A program made the translations under genes and the position numbers. From Butyrivibrio sp. VCD2006 (lineage in GTDB: Bacteria > Bacillota > Clostridia > Lachnospirales > Lachnospiraceae): 64,000 nucleotides of DNA. Below the pieces are notes generated by a model. It was not told the DNA's origin. It saw nothing but the letters and a program-made list of their open reading frames with translations, and did not search any database. This document shows, piece by piece, positions 55,717-63,743 of the stretch (its first letter is position 1; every line of letters starts with the position of its first letter). The DNA is taken from contig NZ_AUIX01000009.1 in assembly GCF_000423925.1 (NCBI RefSeq), positions 1 to 64,000 on the forward strand, read 5' to 3'.

Positions 55717-57108
55717 ATGAAAAAAATCTATGTACTCGATACTAATGTCCTCATTCAGGCGCCACACGCTTTAAAGTGTTTTGACGACAACGATGTTGTC
55801 CTGCCGCTGGTGGTACTTGAAGAACTGGATTCGCACAAGCGCGACGAGGGTGAGCGCGGTGCCAATGTCCGTGAAGTAATCAGGCTCCTTGAAGAGCTGA
55901 GAAAGGAAGGCGATCTTACAAAAGGAGTAGAACTCCAGGACGGAGCAATCCTAAGAGTAGAGAAAAACTACAAGGATGTTGAGCTCCCCAAGGATATGGT
56001 GGAATACAAATCCGACAACCGTATCCTCAGAGTATGCAAAGGGCTTTCGGATACACAGAAGGAGAAGGTAATCCTGGTAACAAAGGATATTCTGATGCGA
56101 ATTAAGGCACAGCTCCTCGGAATCCAGGCTCAGGATTTTACAACTGAACAGGTAGTATCCGGTGATGATCAGTATTTAGGAAGAATAAGGGTATACGCAC
56201 CGGAAGAGATATTTAAAGAATTTAGAAGAAAGGGAGTGCCGGTAGATGCAGTTTATACCTGCGATGAGAATGGTAATAAGATAAAGCCGGAGCTCTATGA
56301 AAATGAATTTGTGATTCTCCAGGGTGACCAGTCCACTAACAAGACACAGATGGGCCGAGTTGATCACGGAATCATCAAGAAATTAGAATTTGAAAAGGCG
56401 CAGCCCTACGGGGTTACACCGAGAAATGCAGGTCAGTACTTCCTTCAGGAAGCATTGATGCAGCCCGCGGATAAAGCGCCACTTGTCATAGTAAAGGGAA
56501 TGGCAGGCACGGCAAAGACATTTTATTCACTTGCTGTAGGTCTTGAGAAAATGATAAACAGACCAACGGGAGAATACAGAAGAATTCTTGTCTGTAGGCC
56601 TAACTCACAGTTTGATGATGATATAGGTTTTCTTCCCGGAGACGAGCAGGAAAAGATCGGGCCGCTCATGAGGCCTATCATTGATAACCTAGAGCAGCTT
56701 ATCGATTCCAGTGAAGAGGAGAGATATGCTGATGAGAAGGAGCTTCAGGATAAAACGGATGAAATTTTCGAGAGAGGAATAGTCCAGACTGAGGCACTAA
56801 ACTTTATCAGAGGTCGTTCAATCTTAAAGACATATCTCATCATAGATGAGGCCCAGAACATGACACCGGCTCAGGCCAAGGGTATCATCACAAGAGCCGG
56901 TAAGGATACCAAGATTATTCTTCTCGGCGATCCGAACCAGATAGACAGACCATTCCTTGATGAAAGGACAAATGGATTATCATATGCTTCCGAGCATATG
57001 AAGGGCTCGGAATTATGCTGGCAGATAACTCTCAGCGCCGAGGAATGCGAGAGATCAAGACTTGCTATGGATGCCATAGGAAGAATGAGAGACAAAGTAA
57101 TATTGTAA
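55717..57108 (+). CDS. PIN-domain/PhoH ATPase
   Basis: A 463-residue fusion. Residues ~1-130 are a PIN nuclease domain (YVLDTNVLIQ at residues 4-13, VVLEELDSHK near 31, VTKDILMR near 130). Residues ~240-460 are a PhoH-type helicase-like ATPase with Walker A GMAGTAKTF near 267 (Ala where Gly is usual), Walker B LIIDEAQNMTPAQAK near 372 and ILLGDPNQID near 397. The family (YlaK/PhoH2) is linked to RNA unwinding and cleavage. RBS GGGGGG before ATG. It has an extended -10 promoter and two upstream palindromes; a strong terminator ends it. Confidence 0.88.
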   Translation: MKKIYVLDTNVLIQAPHALKCFDDNDVVLPLVVLEELDSHKRDEGERGANVREVIRLLEELRKEGDLTKGVELQDGAILRVEKNYKDVELPKDMVEYKSDNRILRVCKGLSDTQKEKVILVTKDILMRIKAQLLGIQAQDFTTEQVVSGDDQYLGRIRVYAPEEIFKEFRRKGVPVDAVYTCDENGNKIKPELYENEFVILQGDQSTNKTQMGRVDHGIIKKLEFEKAQPYGVTPRNAGQYFLQEALMQPADKAPLVIVKGMAGTAKTFYSLAVGLEKMINRPTGEYRRILVCRPNSQFDDDIGFLPGDEQEKIGPLMRPIIDNLEQLIDSSEEERYADEKELQDKTDEIFERGIVQTEALNFIRGRSILKTYLIIDEAQNMTPAQAKGIITRAGKDTKIILLGDPNQIDRPFLDERTNGLSYASEHMKGSELCWQITLSAEECERSRLAMDAIGRMRDKVIL

Positions 57109-57113
57109 TGAGT

Positions 57114-57154
57114 AAGCCTCTACCCGGGTGGATCCCGGATAGAGGCTTTTTTAT
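57114..57154 (+). terminator. intrinsic terminator of PhoH gene
   Basis: AAGCCTCTA-CCCGGG pairs with CCCGGA-TAGAGGCTT, followed by TTTTTATT. Confidence 0.9.
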
Positions 57155-57190
57155 TCAATAGGAAATTCCTTTGGATTTCCTATTGAATAA
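57151..57190. repeat. perfect 16-bp inverted repeat
   Basis: TTATTCAATAGGAAAT and ATTTCCTATTGAATAA face each other across eight bases. This is longer than usual terminator stems and begins the non-coding block before the acyl-transfer cluster. It may be a second terminator or the end of a small inserted element. Confidence 0.65.
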
Positions 57191-57213
57191 AAAGAGCTCC
57201 GCTAAGGATGCGA

Positions 57214-57285
57214 CTGGTGCGCAGATGAATTTTGCAAGCTAAAGCTTGCGCGCACCAGCGCGCAAAGAGTCGCGAGCGACTCTTT
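57214..57285. repeat. multi-stem GC-rich structured element
   Basis: An outer stem CTGGTGCGC/GCGCACCAG (57214-57258) encloses GCAAGCT/AGCTTGC, followed by AAAGAGTCG-CGAG-CGACTCTTT (57264-57285), a 9-bp perfect stem with a tetraloop. It is more GC-rich than its surroundings and contains no supported reading frame. Confidence 0.6.
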
Positions 57286-57291
57286 GTTCTG

Positions 57292-57355
57292 CCTGTTAGT
57301 TTTGCTGATAGGAATCCTGGATAGATGTTTTTTATACCTGTTAGTTTTGCTGATA
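57292..57355. repeat. 19-bp direct repeats
   Basis: CCTGTTAGTTTTGCTGATA occurs at 57292-57310 and again identically at 57337-57355, 45 bases apart. They flank a short sequence between the structured element and hairpin repeat copy C. Confidence 0.7.
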
Positions 57356-57362
57356 TTCTTTT

Positions 57363-57410
57363 AAGCCTTCCCCCTATGGGGGAAGGTGGCACGAAGTGCC
57401 GGATGAGGGG
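57363..57410. repeat. GGATGAGGGG hairpin repeat, copy C
   Basis: CCTTCCCCC pairs with GGGGGAAGG, GGCAC-GAA-GTGCC forms the second stem, and GGATGAGGGG ends the unit. An ATG lies five bases later at 57416 and opens a 28-codon frame that stops just before the first SGNH-like gene. Confidence 0.8.
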
Positions 57411-57512
57411 CATTTATGTATAACTTGAAATTACGTAAGACTTTATTTGATATTAAGCGCACAATTCTGTTACAATCTCTTTATCTGTGGACAATTTTAT
57501 GAGGAATGGAAT

Positions 57513-58586
57513 ATGAAATCACTAATTGCAGCTTTTTTAACAATAACCTGCCTTATGAGCTCTATTAATGTCACCGGTGGACTTTTGACGGACAGACCAA
57601 ACGGTGGAATCAGGCAGGGACTTGCCATGTATTGTCAGCCCAGAGATAGCATAGATGTTGTAATGCTCGGGTCAAGTCACGTTAATTATGGAATAAATAC
57701 CGCTAAAATCTGGGAGGATTACGGCATCTCTGCGTATGATTATTCTTCTGCCGAGCAGGCGATATGGATATCCTACTATTACCTTCGGGAAATCTGTAAA
57801 TACCAAAAGCCCAAGGTAGTGGTCTTGGATTTCTTTGCGCCGGCAGCTTTTCTTGATGGCTATGCTGATAAATACTATTATCTTCAGGATGCATTCTGCG
57901 GTTTTCGCTATTCAATGAATAAGGTGGAGATGGTAAATACTGCGGTAGATGGCGATGAGGAATTAAAAAAGAAATACATCTATTCTTATTATTCACCTGA
58001 GAATTCTGATGACCTGACTGCATTAAAGGATGGATGGGGTAAGGATTACAGCTCCTTTAAGGGATACACGCCCTCTTTTAAGCAGGCGCCTGTGGAAACA
58101 CCTGTACCAAATACAACGGATGTGAAGGCACCTTCTGAAAAGTCACAGAAATATCTAAGGAAGATCATAGATTATACATATAAAAACGGCATACAGCTTT
58201 ATATAACAATCGTTCCATATCATCTCAATGTAGGGCAGCAGGAAGGGGTAACCCAGGAGGAAGACCTCAGATATAACTGGCTTGAGAATTATCTTGCAGG
58301 GATTAAGGATGAGGGAATTGATAACATATATTTTGACTACACCTTCAAACATATCGGAGACCTTGGAATAGATTACGAGGGAGGCACACATTTTGCTGAT
58401 GGAAGCTCCCATCTGAATTATTACGGAAGTACCCAGTTTGCAAAATATCTTGCAGAGGATTTAAGAAACAGATATGGCGCTGAGCTTTTGCCGGATCACA
58501 GAGGTGATTCTGCATATAGCTCATGGGATGTTAATGTGTCTGAACTGAAGGAACAAGTTTCAAGTGAGGGTTGGGAATGGCGATGA
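57513..58586 (+). CDS. SGNH-hydrolase-like/DltD-like membrane-anchored protein, paralogue 1
   Basis: A 357-residue protein with an N-terminal signal-anchor (residues 1-25) and an extracytoplasmic domain. VVMLGSSHVNYGI near residue 50 is the block I region of SGNH/GDSL-like proteins, with Ser in GSSH, and GGTHFADGSSHLNYYG near 293 carries the Asp and His of the last block. Such proteins work with MBOAT acyltransferases to acetylate or alanylate surface polymers. A paralogue is at 61216, on the other side of the MBOAT gene. RBS GAGG eight bases before the ATG at 57513; an upstream TTG at 57447 is rejected. It overlaps the next gene by ten bases. Confidence 0.78.
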   Translation: MKSLIAAFLTITCLMSSINVTGGLLTDRPNGGIRQGLAMYCQPRDSIDVVMLGSSHVNYGINTAKIWEDYGISAYDYSSAEQAIWISYYYLREICKYQKPKVVVLDFFAPAAFLDGYADKYYYLQDAFCGFRYSMNKVEMVNTAVDGDEELKKKYIYSYYSPENSDDLTALKDGWGKDYSSFKGYTPSFKQAPVETPVPNTTDVKAPSEKSQKYLRKIIDYTYKNGIQLYITIVPYHLNVGQQEGVTQEEDLRYNWLENYLAGIKDEGIDNIYFDYTFKHIGDLGIDYEGGTHFADGSSHLNYYGSTQFAKYLAEDLRNRYGAELLPDHRGDSAYSSWDVNVSELKEQVSSEGWEWR

Positions 58587-59533
58587 AAAATAAAAAGAAA
58601 AACTCAATGAAGATATTTATTGCCATTGCAGCTGTATCCCTTGCTGTGCTGGCTATCCTGGTCTATCTGCTTGTTTTTAAGACAGATAAAGATACAGATA
58701 TTAAAAAGGCTGATGATGAGGCTACCTATTCCTCTGAAGTGGATACTGAAGAGAAGGCCGCAGAAGGACAATCAGAGGAAATAGCAAAGGAGCCATTGGA
58801 AGAAGCATCAGAAAATGCATCAGAAGAGCAGGCAGAGGAAGCTTTGGATGGAGCCTTAGAGGAAGTGATCATATCAGATCCTTCTGAGGTTATTGCAAGC
58901 GCTGAATATAAGGACGGACTTATAGGAAGGGCATCGCAGTTTAAGGATGACTGTGCTTTGTTGTATCCTGATAGCTCAGACGATCTTTCCAGATTTTCAC
59001 TTCTTGATATTGATAAAGATGGGATACCTGAGCTTATTATGCATGATGTTGCAGGAAAATGCGCTTATTACTGTAGCTTTGCAGCGGGCGGTGTAACTGA
59101 ACCCTTTGAGATTTTCAGAGATGAGGATAATGGTGAGTCTTCATTCATTCCTGAAGCCTATGCCGCTCTTTATCTTGAAAAGAATCTCTTCATAAAGTAT
59201 GTGATAACAGGTAACTATGAAAAGATAGAAAGCTACATTTACCGCGTTAATGCAGAAACAAAGGCTCCGGAGCTTATGAATTCTGTAGTAGTAATGAAGG
59301 GTTCAGATGGTAACAAGACATATTCCGATGGTGATGGCAATGCTATTTCCGCGGAGGAGTATACAGCGGTTTATAAGAATACGCTTGCAGATGATTTTGG
59401 ACATTACTTCCTTGATGAGCTCATGATTGCAGATGGAGAGTATGACTTCAATTCACAGTATACCTTCAATTCAACTGCAGCTCTTTCTCATATGACTTTG
59501 GATGAGCTTACAGGGTATCTTGGTCAGAATTAG
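58577..59533 (+). CDS. membrane-anchored protein with acidic linker and Ca-binding-like loop
   Basis: A 318-residue protein. One membrane helix (~12-33) is followed by a Glu/Ala-rich linker (~40-105) and a globular outer domain. It contains LLDIDKDGIPELIM near residue 145, a D-x-D-x-D-G Ca-binding-type loop, and YSDGDGNAISAEEY near 255. The function is unknown; similar domains occur in clostridial surface proteins. The ATG at 58577 has GAGGG six bases upstream; 58583 (ATGA overlap) is possible. It overlaps the SGNH-like gene. Its last codons fall inside a 35-bp tandem repeat. Confidence 0.7.
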   Translation: MAMKNKKKNSMKIFIAIAAVSLAVLAILVYLLVFKTDKDTDIKKADDEATYSSEVDTEEKAAEGQSEEIAKEPLEEASENASEEQAEEALDGALEEVIISDPSEVIASAEYKDGLIGRASQFKDDCALLYPDSSDDLSRFSLLDIDKDGIPELIMHDVAGKCAYYCSFAAGGVTEPFEIFRDEDNGESSFIPEAYAALYLEKNLFIKYVITGNYEKIESYIYRVNAETKAPELMNSVVVMKGSDGNKTYSDGDGNAISAEEYTAVYKNTLADDFGHYFLDELMIADGEYDFNSQYTFNSTAALSHMTLDELTGYLGQN

Positions 59534-59629
59534 TAGATGACTTAAAACAGTAATAAGCTCAGAATTAGTATTTGGCTTAAAACAGTAATAAGCTCAGAAT
59601 CAGTATTTGGCTTAAAACAACAATAATCC
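59526..59629. repeat. 35-bp tandem repeat, three copies
   Basis: Units begin AGAATTAG and contain CTTAAAACAGTAATAAGCTC. Copies at 59526-59560, 59561-59595 and a diverged third to 59629. The stop codon of the preceding gene (59531-59533) is inside the first copy, so the repeat expanded at the gene end. It fills most of the gap before the MBOAT gene. Confidence 0.8.
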
Positions 59630-59652
59630 GCTAAGATTGGGGGATAATCGAC

Positions 59653-61110
59653 TTGCTTTTTCAGTTGACAACTTTTGTTTTTTTAATAGTTACATTTTTA
59701 CTTTTTACTATCACTCCGGGCAAGCTACGGAAATGGGTTCTTCTTATTGCCAGTGTCATTTTTATATATTGGCAGGGAAAAGCCTTCGGACTCTCTGTGC
59801 TGCTTGCGATAACCGCATTGTCTTATGCTTTTGGTGTGATTATCTCGCACTTCAAAACTAAGAATGAGAAGAGAGCACAAGGTGTAGCTCTTACATGTGG
59901 CGTTATCATTTTTGCCGCCATTTTGTTTGGCTGGAAATATCTTGCGCTGATTTCATCTCTTATAGGAATAGAGGTTCCGGGTAAGATTTCTGAGCTCGGG
60001 CTTCCAATAGGACTTTCCTTTTATACTTTTCAGGCTATCAGCTATATTGCTGACGTTTACAAGGGAAAATCTAAAGCCGGCGGGAATCCTTTTATGTATG
60101 CTCTTTATATGATGTGGTTCCCTAAGTGGATGAGCGGCCCCATAGAGAGGGAAGCTGACTTTGCTTTGCAGATTGAGAAGACTGAAGGAACAAAGCTCTT
60201 TGATTTTGAAAAAGCGGTTAGGGGACTCTCATATCTTCTGTGGGGACTTTTCATGAAGATGGTCATAGCTGACAGAATTGGAATCCCGGTTGACCTTGTT
60301 TTCGAGAAGCCTACAGAATTCGGATTCTTGACCGTCATGCTTGCGTCATTGCTTTATACCATGCAGATTTACTGTGACTTCGCAGGCTATACCAATATAA
60401 TGATCGGAATATCATCCATGTTCGGAATAGAGCTGACACAGAATTTCAGAACACCATATCTTCGTGAAAATGTGGTTGATTTCTGGCGCGGCTGGCATAT
60501 TTCACTCAGTAATTTCCTTAAGGATTACGTTTACATTCCCCTTGGCGGTAACAGAAAAGGAACGGCTAGAAAAGCATTGAACACCCTTGCTGTTTTCTTT
60601 GTGTGCGGAATGTGGCATGGCGCAGGACTTACATTTATTGTATGGGGAATCTTCCACGGGGTAATGAATGTACTTGCAAGTATCATGAAAAAGAGCAGAG
60701 CAGAGTTTCTCGTAAAGGGAATGATGGGAAGGTTTATAAGCTTTGTCCTGGTATCTTTTGCATGGATATTTTTCAGAGCACCTGACATGGGAGTTGCACT
60801 AACCTTTATAAAAAGTATGATACCTTTTGTCGGCACTGCGGGGATTAGAACAGGGCTCTCTTTTCAGGATGGTCCTATGCTTGGACTATCTCAGATCGAA
60901 TGGTGGATAGCAGGACTGTCTCTAATTCTTCTTACTGTCATGGACGCTTTAGCCTACAGGAAGGATAGTATTCCTCCTGAAATGGCTGCCACAAAATGGG
61001 GGGATTTTTTAAGAGGCGGAGTTTTTGTTTTTCTTGCACTTGTCATTTTGATATTTGGAAGATATGGCGCAGGAGATGAGATACGTAGCTTCGTTTACGC
61101 ACAATTCTGA
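59653..61110 (+). CDS. MBOAT-family O-acyltransferase (DltB/AlgI-like)
   Basis: A 485-residue membrane-bound O-acyltransferase with about 11-12 helices. LPIGLSFYTFQAISYIADVY near residue 118, FPKWMSGPIEREADF near 160, CDFAGYTNIMIGISSMFGIE near 240, and FWRGWHISLSNFLKDYVYIP near 277 lead to the catalytic His in CGMWHGAGLTFIVWG near 318. It moves acyl groups across the membrane onto a surface polymer, working with SGNH-like partners. The start is TTG at 59653, with GGGGG about nine bases upstream and no in-frame ATG nearby. It is flanked by two SGNH-like paralogues. Confidence 0.9.
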   Translation: MLFQLTTFVFLIVTFLLFTITPGKLRKWVLLIASVIFIYWQGKAFGLSVLLAITALSYAFGVIISHFKTKNEKRAQGVALTCGVIIFAAILFGWKYLALISSLIGIEVPGKISELGLPIGLSFYTFQAISYIADVYKGKSKAGGNPFMYALYMMWFPKWMSGPIEREADFALQIEKTEGTKLFDFEKAVRGLSYLLWGLFMKMVIADRIGIPVDLVFEKPTEFGFLTVMLASLLYTMQIYCDFAGYTNIMIGISSMFGIELTQNFRTPYLRENVVDFWRGWHISLSNFLKDYVYIPLGGNRKGTARKALNTLAVFFVCGMWHGAGLTFIVWGIFHGVMNVLASIMKKSRAEFLVKGMMGRFISFVLVSFAWIFFRAPDMGVALTFIKSMIPFVGTAGIRTGLSFQDGPMLGLSQIEWWIAGLSLILLTVMDALAYRKDSIPPEMAATKWGDFLRGGVFVFLALVILIFGRYGAGDEIRSFVYAQF

Positions 61111-61163
61111 CAAGGTAAAATAATGATCCTTTTTTTGTAAGATGAAATAATGATTAAATTCAT

Positions 61164-61211
61164 AGCCTTCTCCCTATGGGAGAAGGTGTCAGCGAAGCTG
61201 ACGGATGAGGG
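61164..61211. repeat. GGATGAGGG hairpin repeat, copy D
   Basis: CCTTCTCCC pairs with GGGAGAAGG, GTCAGC-GAA-GCTGAC forms the second stem, and GGATGAGGG ends the unit. The ATG of the second SGNH-like gene follows four bases later, so the repeat supplies its ribosome site. Confidence 0.8.
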
Positions 61212-61215
61212 TTCT

Positions 61216-62313
61216 ATGAACACTAAGCATATAACAAAAAGAATAATAGCAACACTTCTAAGCATAATAATATTTATTCTTGCAATAGGCATCGCCAATA
61301 ATATCCTTTGCACCAAAACCGAGGCGGGTATTACACAGATGCGCGCGCTCTATGACCAGCCAAAGAATTCCATCGATGTGGTTATGCTGGGCTCAAGTCA
61401 TGTGCACTGTGGAATCAATACTGCAAAGCTATTTAGCGACTATGGAATTGCGGGGTATGATCTCTCATCAGCAGAGCAGCCTCTTTGGGTTTCCTATCAC
61501 TATTTGAAGGAAATCTGTAAAACGCAAAAGCCAAAGATTGTTGTTCTCGATTTTTTCACGGCAGCAGCCTTTCAGGAGGATTACAAGTTTCACTATTATT
61601 TCTTGAGCGATAGCTTGTATGGGATGAGATTTTCTCTGAATAAACTGCAGCTGATGAATGCCTGCTTCGATAATAAGGAGGAACTTTGGAACAAGTATTT
61701 TCCTTCATTTTTCGGATATCATGACAGGTATAACAATCTTGAAGACGGAGATTTTGATTATGCATTTGGCAAAGACCTTAGCTATTACAAGGGCTTTGTT
61801 CCTCACTTCCACAATGAGGTGATGCCTGATCCTGTGATAGACACGGATGAGTGCAAGCCGCCGATGGAAAAGTGCATCACATATCTTGATAAGATAATCG
61901 AGTTTACAAAGAAAAACGATATTGAGCTATATGTGACTATGGTTCCTTATGAGCTCAATGTTGAGCAGCAGGAGGGGCTTGTTCAGGAGGAGACTCAGCG
62001 CTACAACTGGCTTGAGAAATATCTGCTCGAAAAAAATGCCGCAGGAGATGGCAATGTGTATTTTGACTATGTGTTCAGACATCTTGAAGACATAGGCCTT
62101 GATTATACAGGAGGTTCTGATATTTCTGACGGAAGCTCGCACCTTAACTATAATGGGGCTAACAAATACACTGACTATCTTGGGCGAACATTAAAGAGCC
62201 TCTATAACGCTGAGCTTTTACCGGATCATAGGGGGGATTCAAATTATGACTCATATTTAAGACATGCTGAATATATAGAGCAGTTGGTAGAAGAAAATTT
62301 GAAAGAACAATAA
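61216..62313 (+). CDS. SGNH-hydrolase-like/DltD-like membrane-anchored protein, paralogue 2
   Basis: A 365-residue paralogue of the protein at 57513. It has a signal-anchor (residues ~10-30), VVMLGSSHVHCGI near residue 59, KPKIVVLDFFTAAAFQED near 105 and GGSDISDGSSHLNYNGA near 303, keeping Ser, Asp and His of the SGNH blocks. Both copies share the same order of blocks and YELNVEQQEG-type phrases, so they arose by duplication. It probably works with the MBOAT just upstream, perhaps on a different acceptor. A longer reading from 61150 runs through the hairpin repeat and is rejected. Confidence 0.78.
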   Translation: MNTKHITKRIIATLLSIIIFILAIGIANNILCTKTEAGITQMRALYDQPKNSIDVVMLGSSHVHCGINTAKLFSDYGIAGYDLSSAEQPLWVSYHYLKEICKTQKPKIVVLDFFTAAAFQEDYKFHYYFLSDSLYGMRFSLNKLQLMNACFDNKEELWNKYFPSFFGYHDRYNNLEDGDFDYAFGKDLSYYKGFVPHFHNEVMPDPVIDTDECKPPMEKCITYLDKIIEFTKKNDIELYVTMVPYELNVEQQEGLVQEETQRYNWLEKYLLEKNAAGDGNVYFDYVFRHLEDIGLDYTGGSDISDGSSHLNYNGANKYTDYLGRTLKSLYNAELLPDHRGDSNYDSYLRHAEYIEQLVEENLKEQ

Positions 62314-62416
62314 GGATTAGATTAGAACTAATAGCTATAAGTTATGTTGGATATCTATGACCTAATAATATTTCCAAACTATAATCTTGCTAGTGACAGG
62401 TGTTTTGGGCTAATTT
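62314..62416. other. AT-rich spacer before tandem array
   Basis: No gene visible. Contains possible -10-like TAATAAT but no convincing promoter. It leads into the five-copy GC-palindrome array. Confidence 0.45.
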
Positions 62417-62757
62417 GCGGCCGCAATAGTCAAAAGTCAGAGGATGTAGCCGCGGATTTCAGAGCTAAAGGGAAAATTTCTAAGCAAAATGCGGCCGCAA
62501 AAGCCAAAAGATAGTAAATGCAGCCGCGGATTTCAGAGCTAGAGGGAAAGATTCTAAGTAAAAACGCGGCCGCAAAAGCCAAAAGTCAGTGAATGTAGCC
62601 GCGGATATCAGAGTTAAAGGGAAAAACTCTAAGCAAAACGCGGCCGCAAAAGCCAAAAGTCAGTAGATGTAGCTGCGAATATCAGAGCACATAGTAAGAA
62701 TTTTAATCAAATATGCGGCCGCAAAAGTCAAAAGATAGCAAATGCAGCCGCGCCTAT
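62417..62757. repeat. tandem array of five 74-75 bp units with GCGGCCGC cores
   Basis: Units begin at 62417, 62491, 62566, 62640 and 62715. Each has the palindrome GCGGCCGC, then about 22 bases later GCCGCG (GCTGCG in unit 4), then an AT-rich arm with TCAGAGC and CTAAG. GCGGC can pair with GCCGC within a unit; in unit 4 a G-T pair keeps the stem. Unit length is not a multiple of three consistently and no reading frame spans it, so it is non-coding. Such GC-rich sites are rare in this AT-rich DNA. An intrinsic terminator lies 105 bases after. Confidence 0.85.
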
Positions 62758-62862
62758 CGTGATTCACTAAAATTAGATGAAACGTCCCGATCCTAATAAA
62801 AATATGGGTATTGTCGCAAAGAGATCAATAGCCTGATTTATTTCTAAAATATTTATTAAAAA

Positions 62863-62895
62863 AACTCATATCACGTAGTGATATGGGTTTTTTTT
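62863..62895 (+). terminator. intrinsic terminator after the tandem array
   Basis: AACTCATATCAC pairs with GTGATATGGGTT (one T-G pair) across GTA and is followed by a long T-run. It would end a transcript reading through the array. Confidence 0.88.
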
Positions 62896-62941
62896 GTTAG
62901 AATAAACTTAATTATGATAAAAGTAAAACATCTTATGAGAT

Positions 62942-63667
62942 ATGGGGGATTTCAAAGATCATATGGGAGTATTGATCACTCTTAAAAATGTCGGCAAGAC
63001 GTACTATTCCGGATCGGTTGCCAATGAGGTATTAAAGGATGTAAACCTGACAATTGATGAAGGGGAGATGGTTGTAATTCTTGGGCCTTCAGGATCAGGA
63101 AAAAGTACGCTTCTTAACATGCTAGGTGGACTTGATAGCGCCACCTGCGGTCAAATCACCTTCGGTGAGAAAACAGTTACCGATTTAACAGACAGACAGC
63201 TAAGTGCTTTCCGCGCAATAGATGTTGGGATAATTTTCCAGTTTTACAATCTTATTCCGACTCTTACTGCCATGGAAAATGTCGGGCTTATGAGTGAGCT
63301 TGGGATTGAAACAATGGATCCTTTAGAGGCGTTAAAGCTCGTAGGTTTAGAGGAAAGAAAAAATAATTTTCCATCTCAGATGTCGGGAGGACAGCAGCAG
63401 AGAGTTGCCATTGCCAGAGCCATTGCAAAGAAGCCAAGGCTCTTATTATGCGATGAACCTACCGGAGCACTGGATACTGAAACCGGAAAGGAAGTATTGA
63501 AGCTCCTTTGTGCCCAAAGTAGAGAAGATAACAGAACTGTTGTAATGGTTACGCATAACGCCCTTTTTGCAGATATAGCGGATAAGGTCATATATGTGAA
63601 AAACGGAACCGTAAATAAGATCGTAAAGAATGATAATCCAAAAAGTGCTGATGAAATCGTATGGTGA
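62942..63667 (+). CDS. ABC transporter ATP-binding protein, MacB/LolD type
   Basis: A 241-residue ATPase of the LolD/MacB/FtsE group. Walker A GPSGSGKSTLLNMLGG is near residue 48, FQFYNLIPTLTAMENV near 97 is the Q-loop region, the signature MSGGQQQRVAIARA is near 147 and Walker B LLCDEPTGALD near 171. All catalytic residues are intact. It should power a FtsX/MacB-type permease, probably encoded beyond the window. The ATG at 62942 is used; an in-frame ATG at 62963 follows GGGGGA by 13 bases and is an equal candidate. An adaptor gene follows 76 bases later. Confidence 0.9.
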   Translation: MGDFKDHMGVLITLKNVGKTYYSGSVANEVLKDVNLTIDEGEMVVILGPSGSGKSTLLNMLGGLDSATCGQITFGEKTVTDLTDRQLSAFRAIDVGIIFQFYNLIPTLTAMENVGLMSELGIETMDPLEALKLVGLEERKNNFPSQMSGGQQQRVAIARAIAKKPRLLLCDEPTGALDTETGKEVLKLLCAQSREDNRTVVMVTHNALFADIADKVIYVKNGTVNKIVKNDNPKSADEIVW

Positions 63668-63743
63668 ACTTTTGAAAAAAATCAGCTAATAAACATAATC
63701 CATGTAAAATAGAAGTTTGCTTTCAGAATTTCAGGAGGGGGAT

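Noticed and set aside
57416-57502. 28-codon frame after hairpin repeat C
   Set aside because: It has the repeat-derived ribosome site but no recognisable product; too short to call, though it may couple translation to the next gene.
61150-61215. Longer N-terminus for the second SGNH-like protein
   Set aside because: The added codons are translated hairpin repeat; the ATG at 61216 has the ribosome site and gives a normal signal-anchor.
62417-62757. CRISPR array
   Set aside because: Units are 74-75 bp with no short identical repeat plus unique spacer pattern; the supposed spacers are themselves similar, and no cas gene is near.
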